Assembly (NCBI GenBank): GCA_023101885.1
Contig: JALPQD010000302.1
Coordinates: 771,956-835,955, forward strand
Direction of reading: 5' to 3'
DNA: 64,000 bases
DNA from: Typhlomys cinereus
Lineage: Eukaryota > Chordata > Mammalia > Rodentia > Platacanthomyidae
Numbering within the stretch: position 1 is the first letter of the stretch; each line of letters starts with the position of its first letter. The notes under the pieces are model-generated. The model saw only the letters and a list, made by a program, of their open reading frames with translations. It was not told the DNA's origin and did no database searches. This document shows positions 1-13,030 of this stretch, piece after piece. The position numbers and the translations under genes are program-made.

Positions 1-115
1 ACATCACTTGTAGGCTATGGTGGGATATTCTGTGGGGGGTGCCACAGCAAGGGGATCATGAGTTCAAGTCCAGTTTGTGCTACAGGAAAACCTTGTCTCA
101 TTTTACCCCTCAGTA
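1..115 (+). mobile_element. Degraded B1-like SINE 3' part
   Basis: The segment around 55-105 reads like the right half of a B1 (7SL-derived) SINE: a GAGTTCAAGTCCAGTTT block, then CTACAG, then an ACCTTGTCTCA end. The left part is too diverged to align by eye and may be cut by the window edge. It could also be the B1-derived half of a B4-type composite. Confidence 0.45.
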
Positions 116-589
116 AACAGAAGGTGTTTAAAATGTACTAATTTATTCTGTGGGACTATATCTACATGTGTACTTGTATCTAATAATAGCTATAAATTTT
201 CTTCATAAAATGATAGTCTTTGTGGACATCGGCACACTACAAGAGCAGTTGCTTGGGATTTGTTGAACTTGTAGTTCTCTGAGTGAATGATGAACACTCC
301 TGCCTCTCTTCCAGAAGGCTACTACTGAGCCAAGAACTCAGAAGGGGCCAAGTCAAGCTTCAAAAGTATAGCAATTAGTGTTTGTCAAGACCTTTTGTTC
401 CTTAAGACCAGAAAAAATCTTAATGAACTTTTCTTTTGTCATTCTATGCTTAAATAAAAAATTAATAATTATTTCATAAATGCTTTTGTCACCTACATGT
501 ATCTGCTAGACATAAGTATGAGTTTTCCGAGGCTCTTTAGGTTATTGTGATGTGCTTTGGTGGCTGTATCAAAACCCAGATTGTCAGTA

Positions 590-593
<4 letters not shown>

Positions 594-632
<39 letters not shown>

Positions 633-683
633 CACACATACACTCACACACACACATAACGCTCACACACATACTCACACACT
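594..683. repeat. (CA)n microsatellite
   Basis: About 16 uninterrupted CA units are followed by CACT, CATA and ACGCT-interrupted CA units. Open frames here in both directions encode only His-Thr or Cys-Val repeats and are not genes. Confidence 0.95.
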
Positions 684-2299
684 GCATAATCAGGTAGTCA
701 GTGAGTGGGGTTGTAATTTTTACAGTGCCAGATATCTACAGATGTCTAACCTTCATGGGTTCAGGTTAGTAAGTTACATCCTTTGCTTAGTCTTGTACTG
801 TCTGATAAATTCTCATGCCTAGTTTTGCTGATAGTATTTTAATATGTCAATGTGCCCCTACAGTTTTTACCTACCTCTTTTAGTGCACAGGGTGGCATTC
901 TACTCCGAGGGGTTAATTATTATCAGTGTGTGGTGCTGGACAGATGGCACCATTCGCATGTCCCTCCAGGTGCAGAATCATCCTGCATGCTCACAATGGA
1001 GCCCAAAGCTGCTTGTACAATGGAGTCTCTCTGGGCAATGCACAGTCTTGACATCTACGGTTTCATACATCATGATGTAACCTAGGGAAAGACACAGCCT
1101 GATCTCAACCTTAAAACAAGTAAACAACAAAACTATTTTGACAGTCAGGTTTTTTGGATTTTAAAGAAAGGTTGTCTGACACCCTCTCATTCATGGCGAA
1201 TGGAGCAGGGCTGCCTCCAAGGGGGCAGGAGAGGCTCAACATTGTTTCCTCCTCATGAAAATGACTGCCCACCCCCATCCCCCAGCCCCCCATCTTAAAT
1301 AACTTTTTCTTTCTGGCTGCTGTCCTTGGATTTCTTACTTTGCACCCCTCCCCTCTAATCCCTAGAACATACAGCTGTAGTCAGTCTTTCTTCAGGTTTA
1401 CTTATATGGACTTGGAAACACTACGCTTACTTCTTTCTAAAGCCAACCTTGGGAAGGGACAGTATTTCAAAGTCCTGCTTTGGCAGTCTTTCCCTTGGCG
1501 TCTCTGTTTACATTTTTGATTTAATTTTAGAAATCTTTAGAAATGGTGATTACATTCTTTATGTTTAGTTTGACAGAAGATAGATAAACCAGTTATTAAT
1601 ACCACATTATTTATGGTTGCAATAAACATACTTGAATTGTAATTTCAGGCCAGTTTGTGAATCAACCCAAAGATCTTACTGTGCTGCTTAGATGCAGACA
1701 GTCTGTGTGAAATCAATCCCTGCTGGTAAATATACTAAGAACTAGTTAAATGAATATAACCTGGACAGCTTGGTGCATTATGGCAGCAAAAATGGCCTCA
1801 CACTCTCTTCTTACCTGATCTTTTGATAGATAGAGTCTATCCTCTAAGTGAAAATGGCAAAATGTAATTACATGTAAAAAAACTTCTGACTCAACACATA
1901 GAGTTCATGAGAAAGCTGATGGAATGTTAAGTCTAGTTTAAAGTGTTCTTTGTATGAAATAACATACTTTCTCAAGACATGGGGAAGTCAAAACAATCTA
2001 AAATGTTCTCTGTTGGCAATAATGGGATATCTAAGTGAATTCTGGCGTCTGGCTTTAGGTTATGAAGTGCCTCGTTATTAAAGTCCTGATGCAACTGGCA
2101 GTGTTTAGTCTAAGTAGATTCAAATGGTTTGTCACAGGCAGCTTGCATTTTTTTCAGCCTCAGTCATAATATATTGAATCATTAGTAATTATTCCTAAAA
2201 ACCTTTTCCAAGAGTTTGTTGTATGGCATGTTCCTCCAAACAAAGGGCAATCACATTGTCCAAGACTATTAAGATCACACCTGTTGACTGCTGATGTTC
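684..2299. other. Unique sequence, no gene seen
   Basis: No recognisable family or splice-framed exon. Base composition is ordinary and AT-leaning. Short open frames at 844-1085 lack any recognisable domain. A C-rich patch lies near 1265-1290. Old, highly diverged repeats may be present but cannot be supported by eye. Confidence 0.6.
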
Positions 2300-2690
2300 C
2301 CCAAGAGACAGATGTGGAGCAGGATAAGGGCTAGAATTCACATGTCAGCCCACATATCCTCACATGTGCCTGCAAATATGAGGGCTGGGAGGGGCTTACA
2401 CTGCTAGCATGCCTGCACAGGTGCCTATGCATATGCCTGTGCATGTGCCATCTACATACTCTCACAAGTGAGGAGGGGAGGGTCCCTAGAGTATATAAGC
2501 TGAGGAAGACTAGTTGAGGGAGTTCCATTTAAGTAGCAATGAGGAAGCTGTCAGTCATGCTGTGGTGAATTGTGCTTGTTCCTGTAGTTAATACTCACCC
2601 CTATTTCTATAAATAAACTCGATGGTTCATCAAGTCAAGTCGAATCTTGGAATAATCCTTTCTTTGATCTATGGTGAAACTCCTTTCTGG
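2300..2690 (+). mobile_element. Candidate solo LTR of an endogenous retrovirus
   Basis: The order of signals fits an LTR: a TATA box (GAGTATATAAGC) near 2490, followed about 115 bp later by an AATAAA signal near 2612 and then a short U5-like stretch. No primer-binding site, gag or pol follows, so a solo LTR is most likely. TG/CA ends and a target-site duplication could not be fixed, so the borders are approximate and the superfamily is not assigned. Confidence 0.45.
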
Positions 2691-2873
2691 GAGTGGTAGG
2701 AAAGTATGGCTAGGAAATAACCATATCTACTTTAACTGAGCAAGAAATTCCAAATCCTTGATCCTGATTTATTCAGTAAAGAAAAAGAGAAATGCTTGGA
2801 AATGTTTGCATATTTAGGACAGGATCAGAATGTTCACTAGCTCAGTATTTAATCACACAATGAAATGAATAAA

Positions 2874-3255
2874 TTATCTATTATCTGCCAATTGATCATT
2901 TAGCTATCATCTATCATCTACTTATTGCTATGATTGCCTATCCATCTATTTATCATGTCTGTATCTATCACCTATAATCTATCAATCATCTATCATGCAT
3001 CATCTATTTTCTAATATATCATCTATCATGTTTACCACCATCATCCACTATGATCTGTCTCTATCATCATCTATCTCTCATCTCTTATCTTTCTGTCACC
3101 ATCATCTATCTCTTATCTGTTATAGTTTATCTATTATGTTTGTCTCTATTGGTTACCTACTTGTCTTCTATTTATCATCTATCTACTTATATATCATCTA
3201 CCTATGATCTATCATCACCATCTGTATATATGATATACAGGTATCATCTATCTCT
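2874..3255. repeat. Degenerate (TATC/CATC)n tetranucleotide tract
   Basis: Nearly 400 bp of imperfect TATC, CATC and TGTC units with many substitutions, an old and long tetranucleotide microsatellite. The Ser/Leu/Ile-rich open frames over it are by-products of the repeat. Confidence 0.9.
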
Positions 3256-4359
3256 CCCAATGTGACACTGTGAATTAACCATTTTTCTGATATTTAAGTT
3301 AACTCATCAGCAAGGTACTGATGATGGGGATAATCACTTTATTTATCAGTCTTAAAGGAAAATCCCAATGTTAGCATAATTTTAAAAGATAGCTATAATT
3401 ACTCAATCGTGTATGTCATGAAAACCAGGGACCTGGGAAGGGAGTCCCTTCAGTGTTTTTTAAAATGTTTGGAATGTTGCTAGTTTTAATGATACGTTTT
3501 CTCTGGAGACGTACAGAGAGGTTCTGTGAACAGCAACTACAAAAGCCAGAAATGTGAAAAATCTACATTTCTGCAATTTCATAGAATTAGTGAATGCATT
3601 AGTAGGCATGAAAGAATTGACTAATTATGAGTGAAATCTATATTCTACTGCTTCCTTATTAATCCAGGATCTAAGAAGCATGATAGAATTCACTATTTTC
3701 CCCTGGAAAGTCCACTTGATATTTACCAGGAGTCAACACACATTCATCTTTCACTTTCTTAGGGGGTGCAACATGGGTTCCAATTCCAAGAGTTCCCTCA
3801 AGTTAATTATGTTAGTAATTATTTTGTGGCTCCCAACTTTGTTTCTTCTCTCCAACTCAATATTAATAACTTCCCTTGATTGTCAGCTTCCTAGATAACT
3901 GTGAAAAACATTTGTCATAATTTTGTTTCAGTGTCCAAGATCATATTGGTGTTAGGATGATTTCAGGAGTATGAGGCAGGAGGCAGGCAAGCTTTCTGGA
4001 GGGCAAGTCTGAAAACTACAGGAGAAAGAAGAGCAACACCCTAATTGATGAGTAAAGAAGCTGTGACAATACTTCTGCTCGCTGCATTCAGACAAGAGTC
4101 CTAAAGTAGCTCTAAGCCAAGTCACAGGAACCAAGTGCTCTAAGACATGGGGTTACAAGAAAGGATGCATCTGAAGCAGGTTCACATATGAATCCTTATA
4201 GACTTTCTATGATCATTTTTATTTTATTTTCTGTAAGCCATTGCACATGTGGCTATTAAGCACGTAATACATGGATATACTCAGATCAGGGAACTCAGGG
4301 TTTGGGGACTATTTGTTTTGGTTTTAGATTTTGGCTTTATGACTCTTTTTTGTTTGCTT
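3256..4359. other. Unique sequence, no gene seen
   Basis: AT-rich DNA without a recognisable repeat or coding segment. Short open frames at 3680-3898 and 3952-4134 show no known domain and no codon structure that stands out. Confidence 0.6.
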
Positions 4360-4484
4360 GTTTTAATTTTTGAGACAGCGTCTTGCTGTGCAATTAATAT
4401 GTAGTCCAGACTGCCCTGGAATAAGTGATCCTCCTGGCTCTGCCTCATGCATGCTATATTTAGAGAACTGTGCTGCCACACCAA
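4360..4484 (-). mobile_element. B1-family (7SL-derived) SINE
   Basis: In plus orientation it starts with a T-rich tail and TTTTGAGACAGCGTCTTGCTGTG, the hallmark 3' end of an antisense B1, followed by the expected CCAGACTGCCCTGGA and GATCCTCCTGGCTCTGCCTC blocks. It is well diverged, so an old copy. Confidence 0.8.
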
Positions 4485-4641
4485 TCACGAGGAACTAAGG
4501 TTTTAATTCTACTTTTATTTATTATTTTTAGTTTTTGACAGCTTTGTACATGTTTATGATGAATTTAAGTAACTTGTACCTCACATTACCCAACCCATCC
4601 CCTCCTCTCACTGAAAACAGTGTCTTTCCTACTTTCATGTC

Positions 4642-4720
<79 letters not shown>
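4642..4720. repeat. (GT)n microsatellite
   Basis: Long, almost pure GT tract with a single TATA-like interruption near 4652. It is likely highly polymorphic and can adopt Z-DNA. Frames through it encode Cys-Val or His-Thr repeats only. Confidence 0.97.
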
Positions 4721-4722
<2 letters not shown>

Positions 4723-5118
4723 CTTGGGCATATCACTGATGAAAACAATTCCCTTTCCCATATCCAGCATTAACCATCAACAGTGCCTCAGAGAGAAGTA
4801 GCTGCAGCAAATATGGCTACAACAAACATGGTTGTGATGTAGCCTTAATATTGTAACTGGTCAGCACACAGGTAAAACAATCTAAAGAAATCTTTGTATC
4901 CCTATGTCTGGCTATTGGACTAATAAAGCAAAAATTAGAATTTCCTCTAGGAGTTTCATTTTGGGAACAGAGAGGCATGATGGTCAGACAGAAGAAAGAG
5001 ATGCCATGCAGTTCTAACAATTTGGCAGTCACTTTGGAGAGACTGCAGTGATGTATGCAACCAAACTTTGAGCAAAACTGCTTTGCTATGCGTAGTTCCC
5101 TGTATTTATTGAAACCAA
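4721..5118. other. Unique sequence, no gene seen
   Basis: Short interval between the GT tract and a truncated L1. No gene or clear repeat recognised. Confidence 0.55.
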
Positions 5119-5738
5119 ACCTCCCAGAAAACCACCATCTAAATGGCTCTCATTATATCCTTAGTTAAGAAAAGATGTCAACACTCAAACAAGATTCAAA
5201 GAACCATAATTAACCAGAGTGCAGAGTATCAGAGACCCTAAAATGCTCAACCTGAATCATGTCAGACAAATCTCTTTCCATCCTAAGACTCATTGCCAGC
5301 CAGGTCACTCCAGACATGGACAGGGTTGCTGCATCCAGGGATTTACTGCAGTGAGTCCTACCCACGCCAGATTTACTCAATGGCTGACACATTAATACTG
5401 CCCCATGGAGTGGTGAGGATGTCAGGAAAAATATCTACATGCAGTTATGGGAACCATAGGGGCAGGTGCTAGACAGGTGAAGGGAGGCGTCCCCACTTGT
5501 GGTTCTACCCGCTGAAGAACCACCTATACTGAGCAGAGGCTTCGTCTCCTAATAGTACAGACAACTCAAAGGGAGCTCTGTGGTCCACACAAGCAGACAG
5601 ATATGAGGGTGGGAGGGAGAGTAATGGATTGGTACAGGGAAGGGAGAGTGGGAGAGGGTGGGGCAGGAGAGAAGAAGGGAGCATGGACGACCACCCATTT
5701 TGTTTGTATAAAAGTAAAATTCTCAATAAAAACTAAGT
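5119..5738 (+). mobile_element. 5'-truncated L1, 3'UTR only
   Basis: It aligns by eye with the 3'UTR of the L1 ending near 33206: a shared ACCATCTAAA block, AGCCAGAGTGCA-like block, GACAGGGTTGCTGCATCCAGG, a purine-rich GGGAGGG tract at about 5605-5685, and a terminal CTCAATAAAA signal. No ORF2 sequence is present, so reverse transcription stopped within the 3'UTR. Target-site duplications were not found. Confidence 0.8.
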
Positions 5739-5864
5739 CTGTCAAAAGATGATGAACTTTGGACATTGACCAGTGCTCTTCTCAATATGGCCACACCGAA
5801 TAATTCTTTTTCTGTTTTTTAACTGTTACTTTGACTTTTTTTTATAATGGGCTTATTGAGGATG

Positions 5865-6240
5865 AGTTGAACTATAACACACATGTCACCCCAGGTTCAG
5901 TAACAATATCCAGAATACACTCCTCCCCTCTGGCTCTCACATTCTTCTTGCTCCCCCTTTGCAATGTTCCCTGAGCCCTGGGGTGGGAGCTCGTATAGTT
6001 GTCCCGTTTATGGCCAACCACTGCATGGGTACTTTTTCTCTGTACTTCATCCCCTTTCCTGTTGTGGGCCATGAGCTGCACTGAGTTATGGGTATAAAGA
6101 AGTACTCAGAAGGCAGTTTGATGTCATGTCTACACAGCAGAACTACAGTAGTTTGTTCTCCCTTCAGGCCTATGATTGCCCCATCTACTACTTCTTATCC
6201 AGGTTTACTGTAGCAAACATCAGTTTCCTTCTGAAGATCT
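5865..6240 (-). mobile_element. Old rodent L1 (Lx-like) 3'UTR fragment, antisense
   Basis: The blocks CTCTGGCTCTCACATTCTTC, GCAATGTTCCCTGAGCC and GGGTATAAAGAAGTACTCAG match the antisense of the old rodent Lx-type L1 3'UTR as I remember it. It differs from the other L1 3'UTRs in the window, which end in purine-rich tracts, so it belongs to an older lineage. Confidence 0.6.
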
Positions 6241-6665
6241 GGTCTGAAATGTAATCAGAAAGTGACTGTTTACCCCATTACAATAGATTTAAATGCAACT
6301 GAAAATGCATGTGCCCACTAGCTAATATTGTAGATAGGAAAATGTTGGTAATTATTTTCCTGAAAATTTAATCACAATTCCTCTACATGTTAATAAAAAT
6401 TGACACCGAGCAGAGCATGTTTCATAGTTTACCCTGTATATTGTTGTGTTTTAAGGATCTGAAGGATCTGAAATGGGGAAGCATCTGTCTAAACACGTGA
6501 TTCCAAAGATACGTTCAATACTATACACTTTAGCATTTCAAATAATTTTTCCATTGACATGGCCTTTTTAATTGAAAAACTGCTGTAAGTAAACATGGAA
6601 AATATGACAACAGCAATTTTAAAATGCTTTCAACTAGATGTTTCATTTACTTACCGAGAGTATAT
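6241..6665. other. Unique AT-rich sequence
   Basis: No gene or repeat family recognised. Confidence 0.55.
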
Positions 6666-6960
6666 TTTTAGAAACACTTTTATTAAGATGTGATTTTCAT
6701 ACCACAAATTAATTATTTAGTGTACAATTCAATATTCCAAGTTCAGTTACAGAATTGTGTAACCATCAACTGAACCTAATTTTAGAACATTTTCATCTTG
6801 TACAACAGGAGTCTTATGCCTATTTATGGCTACTCTCCATTCACTTGCAGTCAGTCTTTTCTCTGCAGATATGCCTGTTCTAGCCATTTCTTAAAAAGTG
6901 GATCATTTGAATACATTTGTGGTATTTTGTGTTAATGCTAATAGACTAAGTATTTTACCC
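6666..6960 (-). mobile_element. Ancient mammalian L1 (L1M-type) 3' end, antisense
   Basis: The string of blocks TTATTAAGATGTGATTTTCATACCA, GTGTACAATTCA, TTGTGTAACCATCA and AACATTTTCATC matches the well-known antisense 3' region of placental-wide L1M elements. It is strongly diverged, as expected for an insertion older than rodents. Confidence 0.65.
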
Positions 6961-7034
6961 GACAGATATATTTCTGTACCTAAGACAAGTAGTTAAAATA
7001 GTTTGAATAATAAAGAGTACTTAATTGTATATCC

Positions 7035-7210
7035 AAACATATTTTCATCTTGTGAGTGTGTATGTATGTGTGCTATGTATATGTTCATGTATGTGTGCAT
7101 AGATGCCTCATGTATGTGTTTGCATGTACAATCGAAAGCTGAGGCTGATGTTGGGAATCTTCCTCAGTTGCTCTCCACTGTAATCTTTGAGACAGCATGC
7201 CTTAATTGAT
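7035..7210 (-). mobile_element. Old B2-superfamily SINE (B3-like), antisense
   Basis: A TG/TATG-rich lead followed by a diverged block with TTTGAGACAGCATGCC is the usual order for an antisense B3-type rodent SINE. The tRNA-related head is not recognisable, so assignment is tentative. Confidence 0.4.
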
Positions 7211-9221
7211 CCTCATTGCCAACTGGTCAGCAAGAATAGCTGAATATGTGAATTCTGAGTGTTCAATCGACAGGGAAAGAAAAAGATTTGCTTCCAGTGT
7301 CTGGATGAAGCAGGATTCATTTTAGATCTTGAATTTCTTTAGATCTTTGGAATATTAAATGTTAGATTTTCATCCATAGACTTTTTAAAAAAACTTTAAC
7401 CTTGTTTTGTAGATAGATATGATCTGGATATCATAAGGGTGATTCTCTAGGAGAAACAGGAAATAAAGAGTCAGAACTCCTAGGTATCTGGGAAATGTTG
7501 GGTGAATGGTGAACAATTTGACTTCAGGCAGATGTGCTCATATTTCGGTTGTAGAAACATAATACTTCTCATATTAACCCATTCATTGGTTTCACCTTGA
7601 ATCCTTCCTCTTCACCTTTCCTTCCTTCTCTAAACACAATGGGCATGTGCATTATATATGGAATTTACAGAGATAGTCTTCCAAGGGACTATCTTGAGGA
7701 CAACAAGAGATCAAGGCACCCCAGATTCTGAGTCACTTATTCTTCCACAGATGTGCACTGGGTGATTAGAAACAGAGTTGGAAACTTGGAAAAACAGATG
7801 AAATGATAAGATGGAATTCAGCATAGAGGAAAACATAGAAGCAGTGTCCCAAGACCCTGGAATCAGTTGCTGTGGATGTGAGAGGGGAATTTTAGCTTCT
7901 GTGAGAGAAGCCTGGTCCTCTAGCAGAGATAACTGGAGCAGTGAGGCAGTATCCAAGTATGTGGCCAATGATTCTTCATATATGTAGCTTTGAAATTCTG
8001 ATACTTGGAGAAGTCATATCTGCTTTCACTTTTTTCTAATTGATAAATACCCCCACTCCCCTCTGATCAAAGTTGGAACAGCATCACTTGATCAGCTAGG
8101 TCAGGTCCAGGAAGGCACATATATACCCTCACAGGCTCTGGAGACACATCAGGACATTCAAAGGAAAAATTAATTGTCCAGTGTTTGGAACTTCCAGTTG
8201 AAAAATCATAGCATGGCATTGTATGAAGTGCCAGAAGAAGGTATAGCTTCAAAAAGCAGCCCAAAAATTTCAACTCGAGGAAGGGGAAAGGCATAATCCA
8301 GTAGGCAATACCTCATGAGTACTGAAGGACAAGTAGGAATTTTCTGGAGTAAAGAGAAGACAGGGAATAGAGATGCTAAAATACTGTCATGAAGAAAGGA
8401 CCCGTGCAGGCTCAATAAGTAAGTCAGTAAGTAAAAAAGTAATAAATAAATAAATATATAAACAAATAAATAAGACTTTTCCATTTTCCTAATCTTGCTT
8501 CTGTGAGACTTTGAAATGGAAGCATCATCTTTCGGCTCTTATTTTCTCTCATGCTTTTCCGTAGATGATGTATGTGTGCTGCCAAATGGAGTTTGTGCTC
8601 AGAATTTCCTAAACCATTAATCTTCAGGTGCTTTTCACATTTTCCATCCCAGTGATGACAGTAGACCCACTGACCTCTCCAAAGGTTGGTAAGCCAAAAA
8701 GAAAGCAGCAGCAAGCACCGCAAATGCCAGGTATTCGCAGAAAGAGGAGCTCACTTCCTGTGATTACTCTGAAAGGAAAGTAGGGAAGGAAAGGCTCTTA
8801 TTTATTAGATCAGAGTGAAACCCACTATAATCTATGCATAATGAGTAGAGATGAGTTCTTAAAGTAAAACCCTTTGTACCCTGGTAATGCAAACCGCTGA
8901 CACGGGGCCTGTTTGCTGAATCGCTAGCACTGTGGCTCAGTGCCTGAAACTCAATTTCTTTTGAGTGTTCTCTCCAAGACTCAGCTGGTGCTGGCAACAC
9001 TGTGCCTTATTGAATTTTGCTCTTCCTTTTGATTCTGATTACGGTTTCCTGTCCTTTTTAGCACCCATTCGTATCTCCTCCACAGGAAGGGCTTGCTCAG
9101 CTAGCCCAGTTTGAGTTCCCTAGTGTTTTCAACCTCCCCCCAATATATTCCCTTACAACAGAAAGTCTCTCAGATAGAAATGTACCTTCTTGAGCAGATA
9201 ACTGGACAGCTGCTAACCATT
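7211..9221. other. Unique sequence with a small A/T simple repeat
   Basis: About 2 kb without recognisable gene. A (TAAA/GTAA)n-type simple repeat lies at about 8412-8475. Minus-strand open frames of up to 99 codons at 8067-8723 overlap this repeat and carry no known domain. Confidence 0.55.
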
Positions 9222-9385
9222 ATGCAGCACTTGCTGTTGGTCAGACACTATTCTAAATGCTCTCTGTACACTAATTTTCTTTTTTTTTTTTTTTTACAGA
9301 CTAAGGATACAAGCGTTACTAGTATGAAACCTATCTTGCAGGTTTTAGAAGTAGAGGTACAGAGTGAATAAAGACCATGTTGGAG
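9222..9385 (+). mobile_element. MIR SINE
   Basis: It follows the MIR order: a GGTCAGACACTATTCTAAATGC block, then the tract before TTTTACAGACTAAGGA, and a degenerate end near GTACAGAGTGAATAAAGACC. A 13-nt T run at about 9279-9295 has expanded inside it. MIRs are ancient tRNA-derived SINEs mobilised by L2. Confidence 0.65.
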
Positions 9386-9689
9386 CTCAGACTTAGCAGA
9401 CAGCTGAGCTCTGACTGTGGCTGATAAGATCCTACCTGCCAGTCATGAAAGGTCAGAGACTTTACACAATCACCACCTCTGTTGCTTAACTCCACAGAAG
9501 ACAGGAATCTCGCTTACAATTGCTGTGAAAAGACAGAGGTCAGTAGGATTTCTAAAAGCAGCAGTGGCACACACAGGTGGTAACTGGCCAAGATGTACTT
9601 TTGCTGTTTGTGTCTTTGATGCCAGAATACTGGATGTTAGCCACTGCAGGTGAATGCGGCTTTTTGGCCAAGGTCAATTCTAAACCTTT

Positions 9690-9935
9690 CTGTCTCCCCT
9701 GAATGATCTTACCCTGACTTTAAATATATTGTGGTGATTCCCAGCTCTGACTTCTCCTCTGTGCTTTACTTCTCGATTCTAGGGGTGAACACTTTTTTTT
9801 TTTTTAACAGACTCAGCTGGTAAACAGTTCAAGCTTCTTCACCTATGGAGTAATCTCCATTGGATGAGCAACTTGAGGGTCGGGGACTAGGCTTGCTGGT
9901 CCTTGCATCCCTAGCACCTAGCAACTCATCTCACA
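9690..9935 (+). mobile_element. L2 LINE 3' region
   Basis: CAGCTCTGACTTCTCCTCTGTG corresponds to the L2 block before its 3' end, and the terminal ACTTGAGGGTCGGGGACT with CATCCCTAGCACCTAGC is the characteristic L2 3' end. The middle is interrupted by a T-run. Confidence 0.6.
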
Positions 9936-11527
9936 TAAACCTCCTCAGAGTCCCTTGTCAGATACTGAGTGCACAGGGAACTTGCCCTCAGAGGATGAGA
10001 CTAAAACTCCAGCTCAGAGAAACATCTCGCAAACCTGTTCCTGTCATGCAATCAGTGCTGACTACAAGAGGAATTTTCTCAACATCTTGTTCTCCCATCA
10101 GAAAGAGAGTTTCTGTCTTTACTTATAAATATACCTTGAAAGTAAAAATATGTGAACATGTATGTGCTCATCACCATGGCTCTATTCGTTTTGATGCTCA
10201 CCGTGAATTAGAGTATTTGTAGCAAGGCATGGTTAGACTCACATAATAATACTCTACTTCATAACTACTTAGTCGCATTTTCCCTCTTTGTAAAGATGAA
10301 TCACATCATGAATTACTGAAAGAGATTAACATAATGAAGACTGAGAAGCATGCAATTAAAAAAGAATAGTGTATTCTCTACTAGCTGTTCAACTGATAGA
10401 GACTGTGGTTTTGTTTTTCCTCTCATTTATGCACAAGACACCATAATCACTGCACAGAGATAGAAGCACTACCATGAAGATATTCACTCCGAGTGGCCAT
10501 CAACCACTCAATGGTATTGATTTGTGTCAAAGGCAAATTTCTAGTTTGTTTTCAAATGAATGCCAAGTGAAATCATCAATCAAAAATATGAAAGTGATAG
10601 GAGGAACTATTAGACAGTTGAAAGACAATATACAAAAAGAATAAAAGACATTGTGAAATTTGCTGGGGTGGTTAAGTTTAAAATATGCCAACATTTTAAA
10701 CAAGCAAAATAAGCCCATCTTGTGCTAGGACATTTAAGAGCTCCTTTTATTCTATCATGGTTCTCACTGTAGAAAATCATGCATTTGTTTCTTCTGTAGA
10801 ATACATAGAGACAAGGTTGTGTAGTACAGCAAAACGTTTTTCCCTTTTTGCTGTAAGTGACTGTATGGTGACTGGCATAAATTGTACATTCAGTAAAATA
10901 GACTAAATGAATGAATATGAAATACTCATCATGGAACATGGAGAGGATGGAGGATTATGTCAATATTGAATTGATAACAAAAAATAAAGAGTTAAACACT
11001 TTTAATTCTAAGTGTTTTGAAATGTGCCCTTTATATACACACTTAATTTCATTTTTCATGACTAGTTTTCAAAGAAGAACACAAGTGATTGTATCAACAT
11101 CGTGTTTTCCTCAGCATAAATCCCAAGAAAATGTTGATGACATTTAAGCAAGCCCAAGACACAACACAGTGAGAGCTGAAATAAATACCTTGCTGGGGTC
11201 ACTGATTAATGTGTGGTCCAAAGCTGCATTTGAAAACACCATGATTTTTTTCAGGTCCTATTCTTTTCTTTTTCTACATGGATAAATTCCTGAGTTCTCA
11301 GTTGGTATCTCAACTGACAAGTGTGTGTTTCGTTTTTAAGAAACTATCAAACTCTTCTCTAGAGGAGTTGTACCACTTTGTGTTTCTTCCTACATTGCTT
11401 GAGAGTTTGCTGAGTCAGAGCGCCACACTCAATATCAACAGTCTTTTCGACATTTACATCCTGGTGAGTATTTAATGATATCAGGTCCTATTTAAAATCT
11501 AATTTCATACCACTGAATGCTGCTCAT
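9936..11527. other. Unique sequence, no gene seen
   Basis: The longest open frames (9860-10222 plus, 10610-10939 minus) run over ordinary AT-rich DNA and the edge of the L2, show no domain and have no supporting splice or promoter context. No repeat family recognised. Confidence 0.55.
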
Positions 11528-11690
11528 ATTTTAATGTGCAGAAGAGCCACATGGATACTAAAGCCCAGAGTCTAATTCTGAAGGGTAGTTTGGTACTCAT
11601 GATTGTGCTGCAATCACAAATTCCCAGATGGAATGGATCCTGCTGGTTCACAGACCCCATCGTGAACACTGAGAGCTGAGCCTTCATCCA
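11528..11690 (+). mobile_element. MER5A-like hAT-Charlie element
   Basis: The order TTTTAATGTGCAGAAGAGCCAC, GGTAGTTTGGTACTC, CAAATTCCCAGATGGAATGG and CCTGCTGGTTCACAGACCCC matches the MER5A non-autonomous DNA transposon, including the classic final ctgctggtcc-ggacc block. It is diverged, consistent with an ancient placental-wide insertion. Confidence 0.65.
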
Positions 11691-12777
11691 ACCAGTCTCA
11701 TGCTTGGTACTCTGCAAAATGCAATTCTGGCTGCTCTAGACCCATTAGCTATATATCTAAAAACCAAAGGAGGCTGGAACTCATAAGTGTGCTTCAATAA
11801 ATTAACTCCTTCGGAAGCATGTACATCTATGCAGTTATTTGCTTTTATCTGGAAAGTGCTCCAGAGCAAAGGCAACCCCTCTAGTGGCTTCTCCAAATGA
11901 TAGTCTGTTTTCCCAGAATATGGCCATGCATATGTCATAATTACTTACCACAGAGCAAGTTTCTCATGGGAATTGCAAAGGATTATAGGAAACCACAGGG
12001 AATCTCAGAATTCTTGTCAGACCAAACACAGTCAACTTAGTAAAAGAGGTATATATGCACTTATGACATTTTGTATGCCACTGAGAATGAGTGTTACATT
12101 AAAAAGAATGAGCGTTATAAAGAGATGTTTGCTAAGCCAGGACTGATTCTTCTTGTATTTGTAATGCAATTTGTTTAGTATTTTTCTTTAAATAATTCTC
12201 TAGCTGTAAGATAAGCCATCTTATCTATTAAAGTCAATGGATCTTTTGATTTAAACTATGCACTTATTTTAAATGTTAGCAATTGACCAAAAAACCATTT
12301 GATCAAAAGAAATCCTATGTTGACATTTTCCAGTTCTATTCCAACAGTGTCCTTGGCACTGTGCTCACCATTGCAAATGTACCATGTCACTATTGAGCCT
12401 TTTGTCACTTCAGAAAATGTTGCTACCATACATTCCCAAACCTTCTCTAGCCTTACCCACTACCTACAATAAGCCAGAAACACTTCAAAGAAATACATGT
12501 AAAGATGCTTTACAAAGGATAAAGGATAAGTATGGACTTTAGTGTGCTCTGTGGGCTACTTTATTTTCTTCTCTCAAAAGGACTTCAACAAAGACTTTAT
12601 TGCTGAATTTAACTGGAGGAACATTAGGATCAAGCTCAGAAAACAATCAAGAACTCTAACTTCTTTCAAATCCAAGGTCACAAACTGCCCCTGGGAAAGG
12701 CACCAGGATAAAACTCACTAGACTCAACTTGGTGTGGACGTTGGAAGAAGCTATTGGAGGGAAGGAAACACTTGCAC

Positions 12778-12781
<4 letters not shown>
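11691..12781. other. Unique sequence, no gene seen
   Basis: No gene. A faint L2-like stretch may exist near 12350-12460 but is too diverged to call. Confidence 0.5.

Positions 12782-12823
<42 letters not shown>
12782..12823. repeat. (TC)n microsatellite
   Basis: Pure TC dinucleotide tract of about 20 units. Confidence 0.97.
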
Positions 12824-12828
<5 letters not shown>

Positions 12829-13030
12829 TACTAGTTCTAATCTTGGAAATATTTAAACACTATTTCACAGGAAATGAAAGACGTTTCAAAAAGTACAAAG
12901 AGGTAGTATAGGAATTAAAAAGAACTTCTAGACTAACAGTAAAAAGGAAAGCGTCCAAGTCAGAAATTCCCTGATGACAGACTTCTATGATGGCTATGGT
13001 GGCAATTTACTTCTCGGTCCTTATGATAAT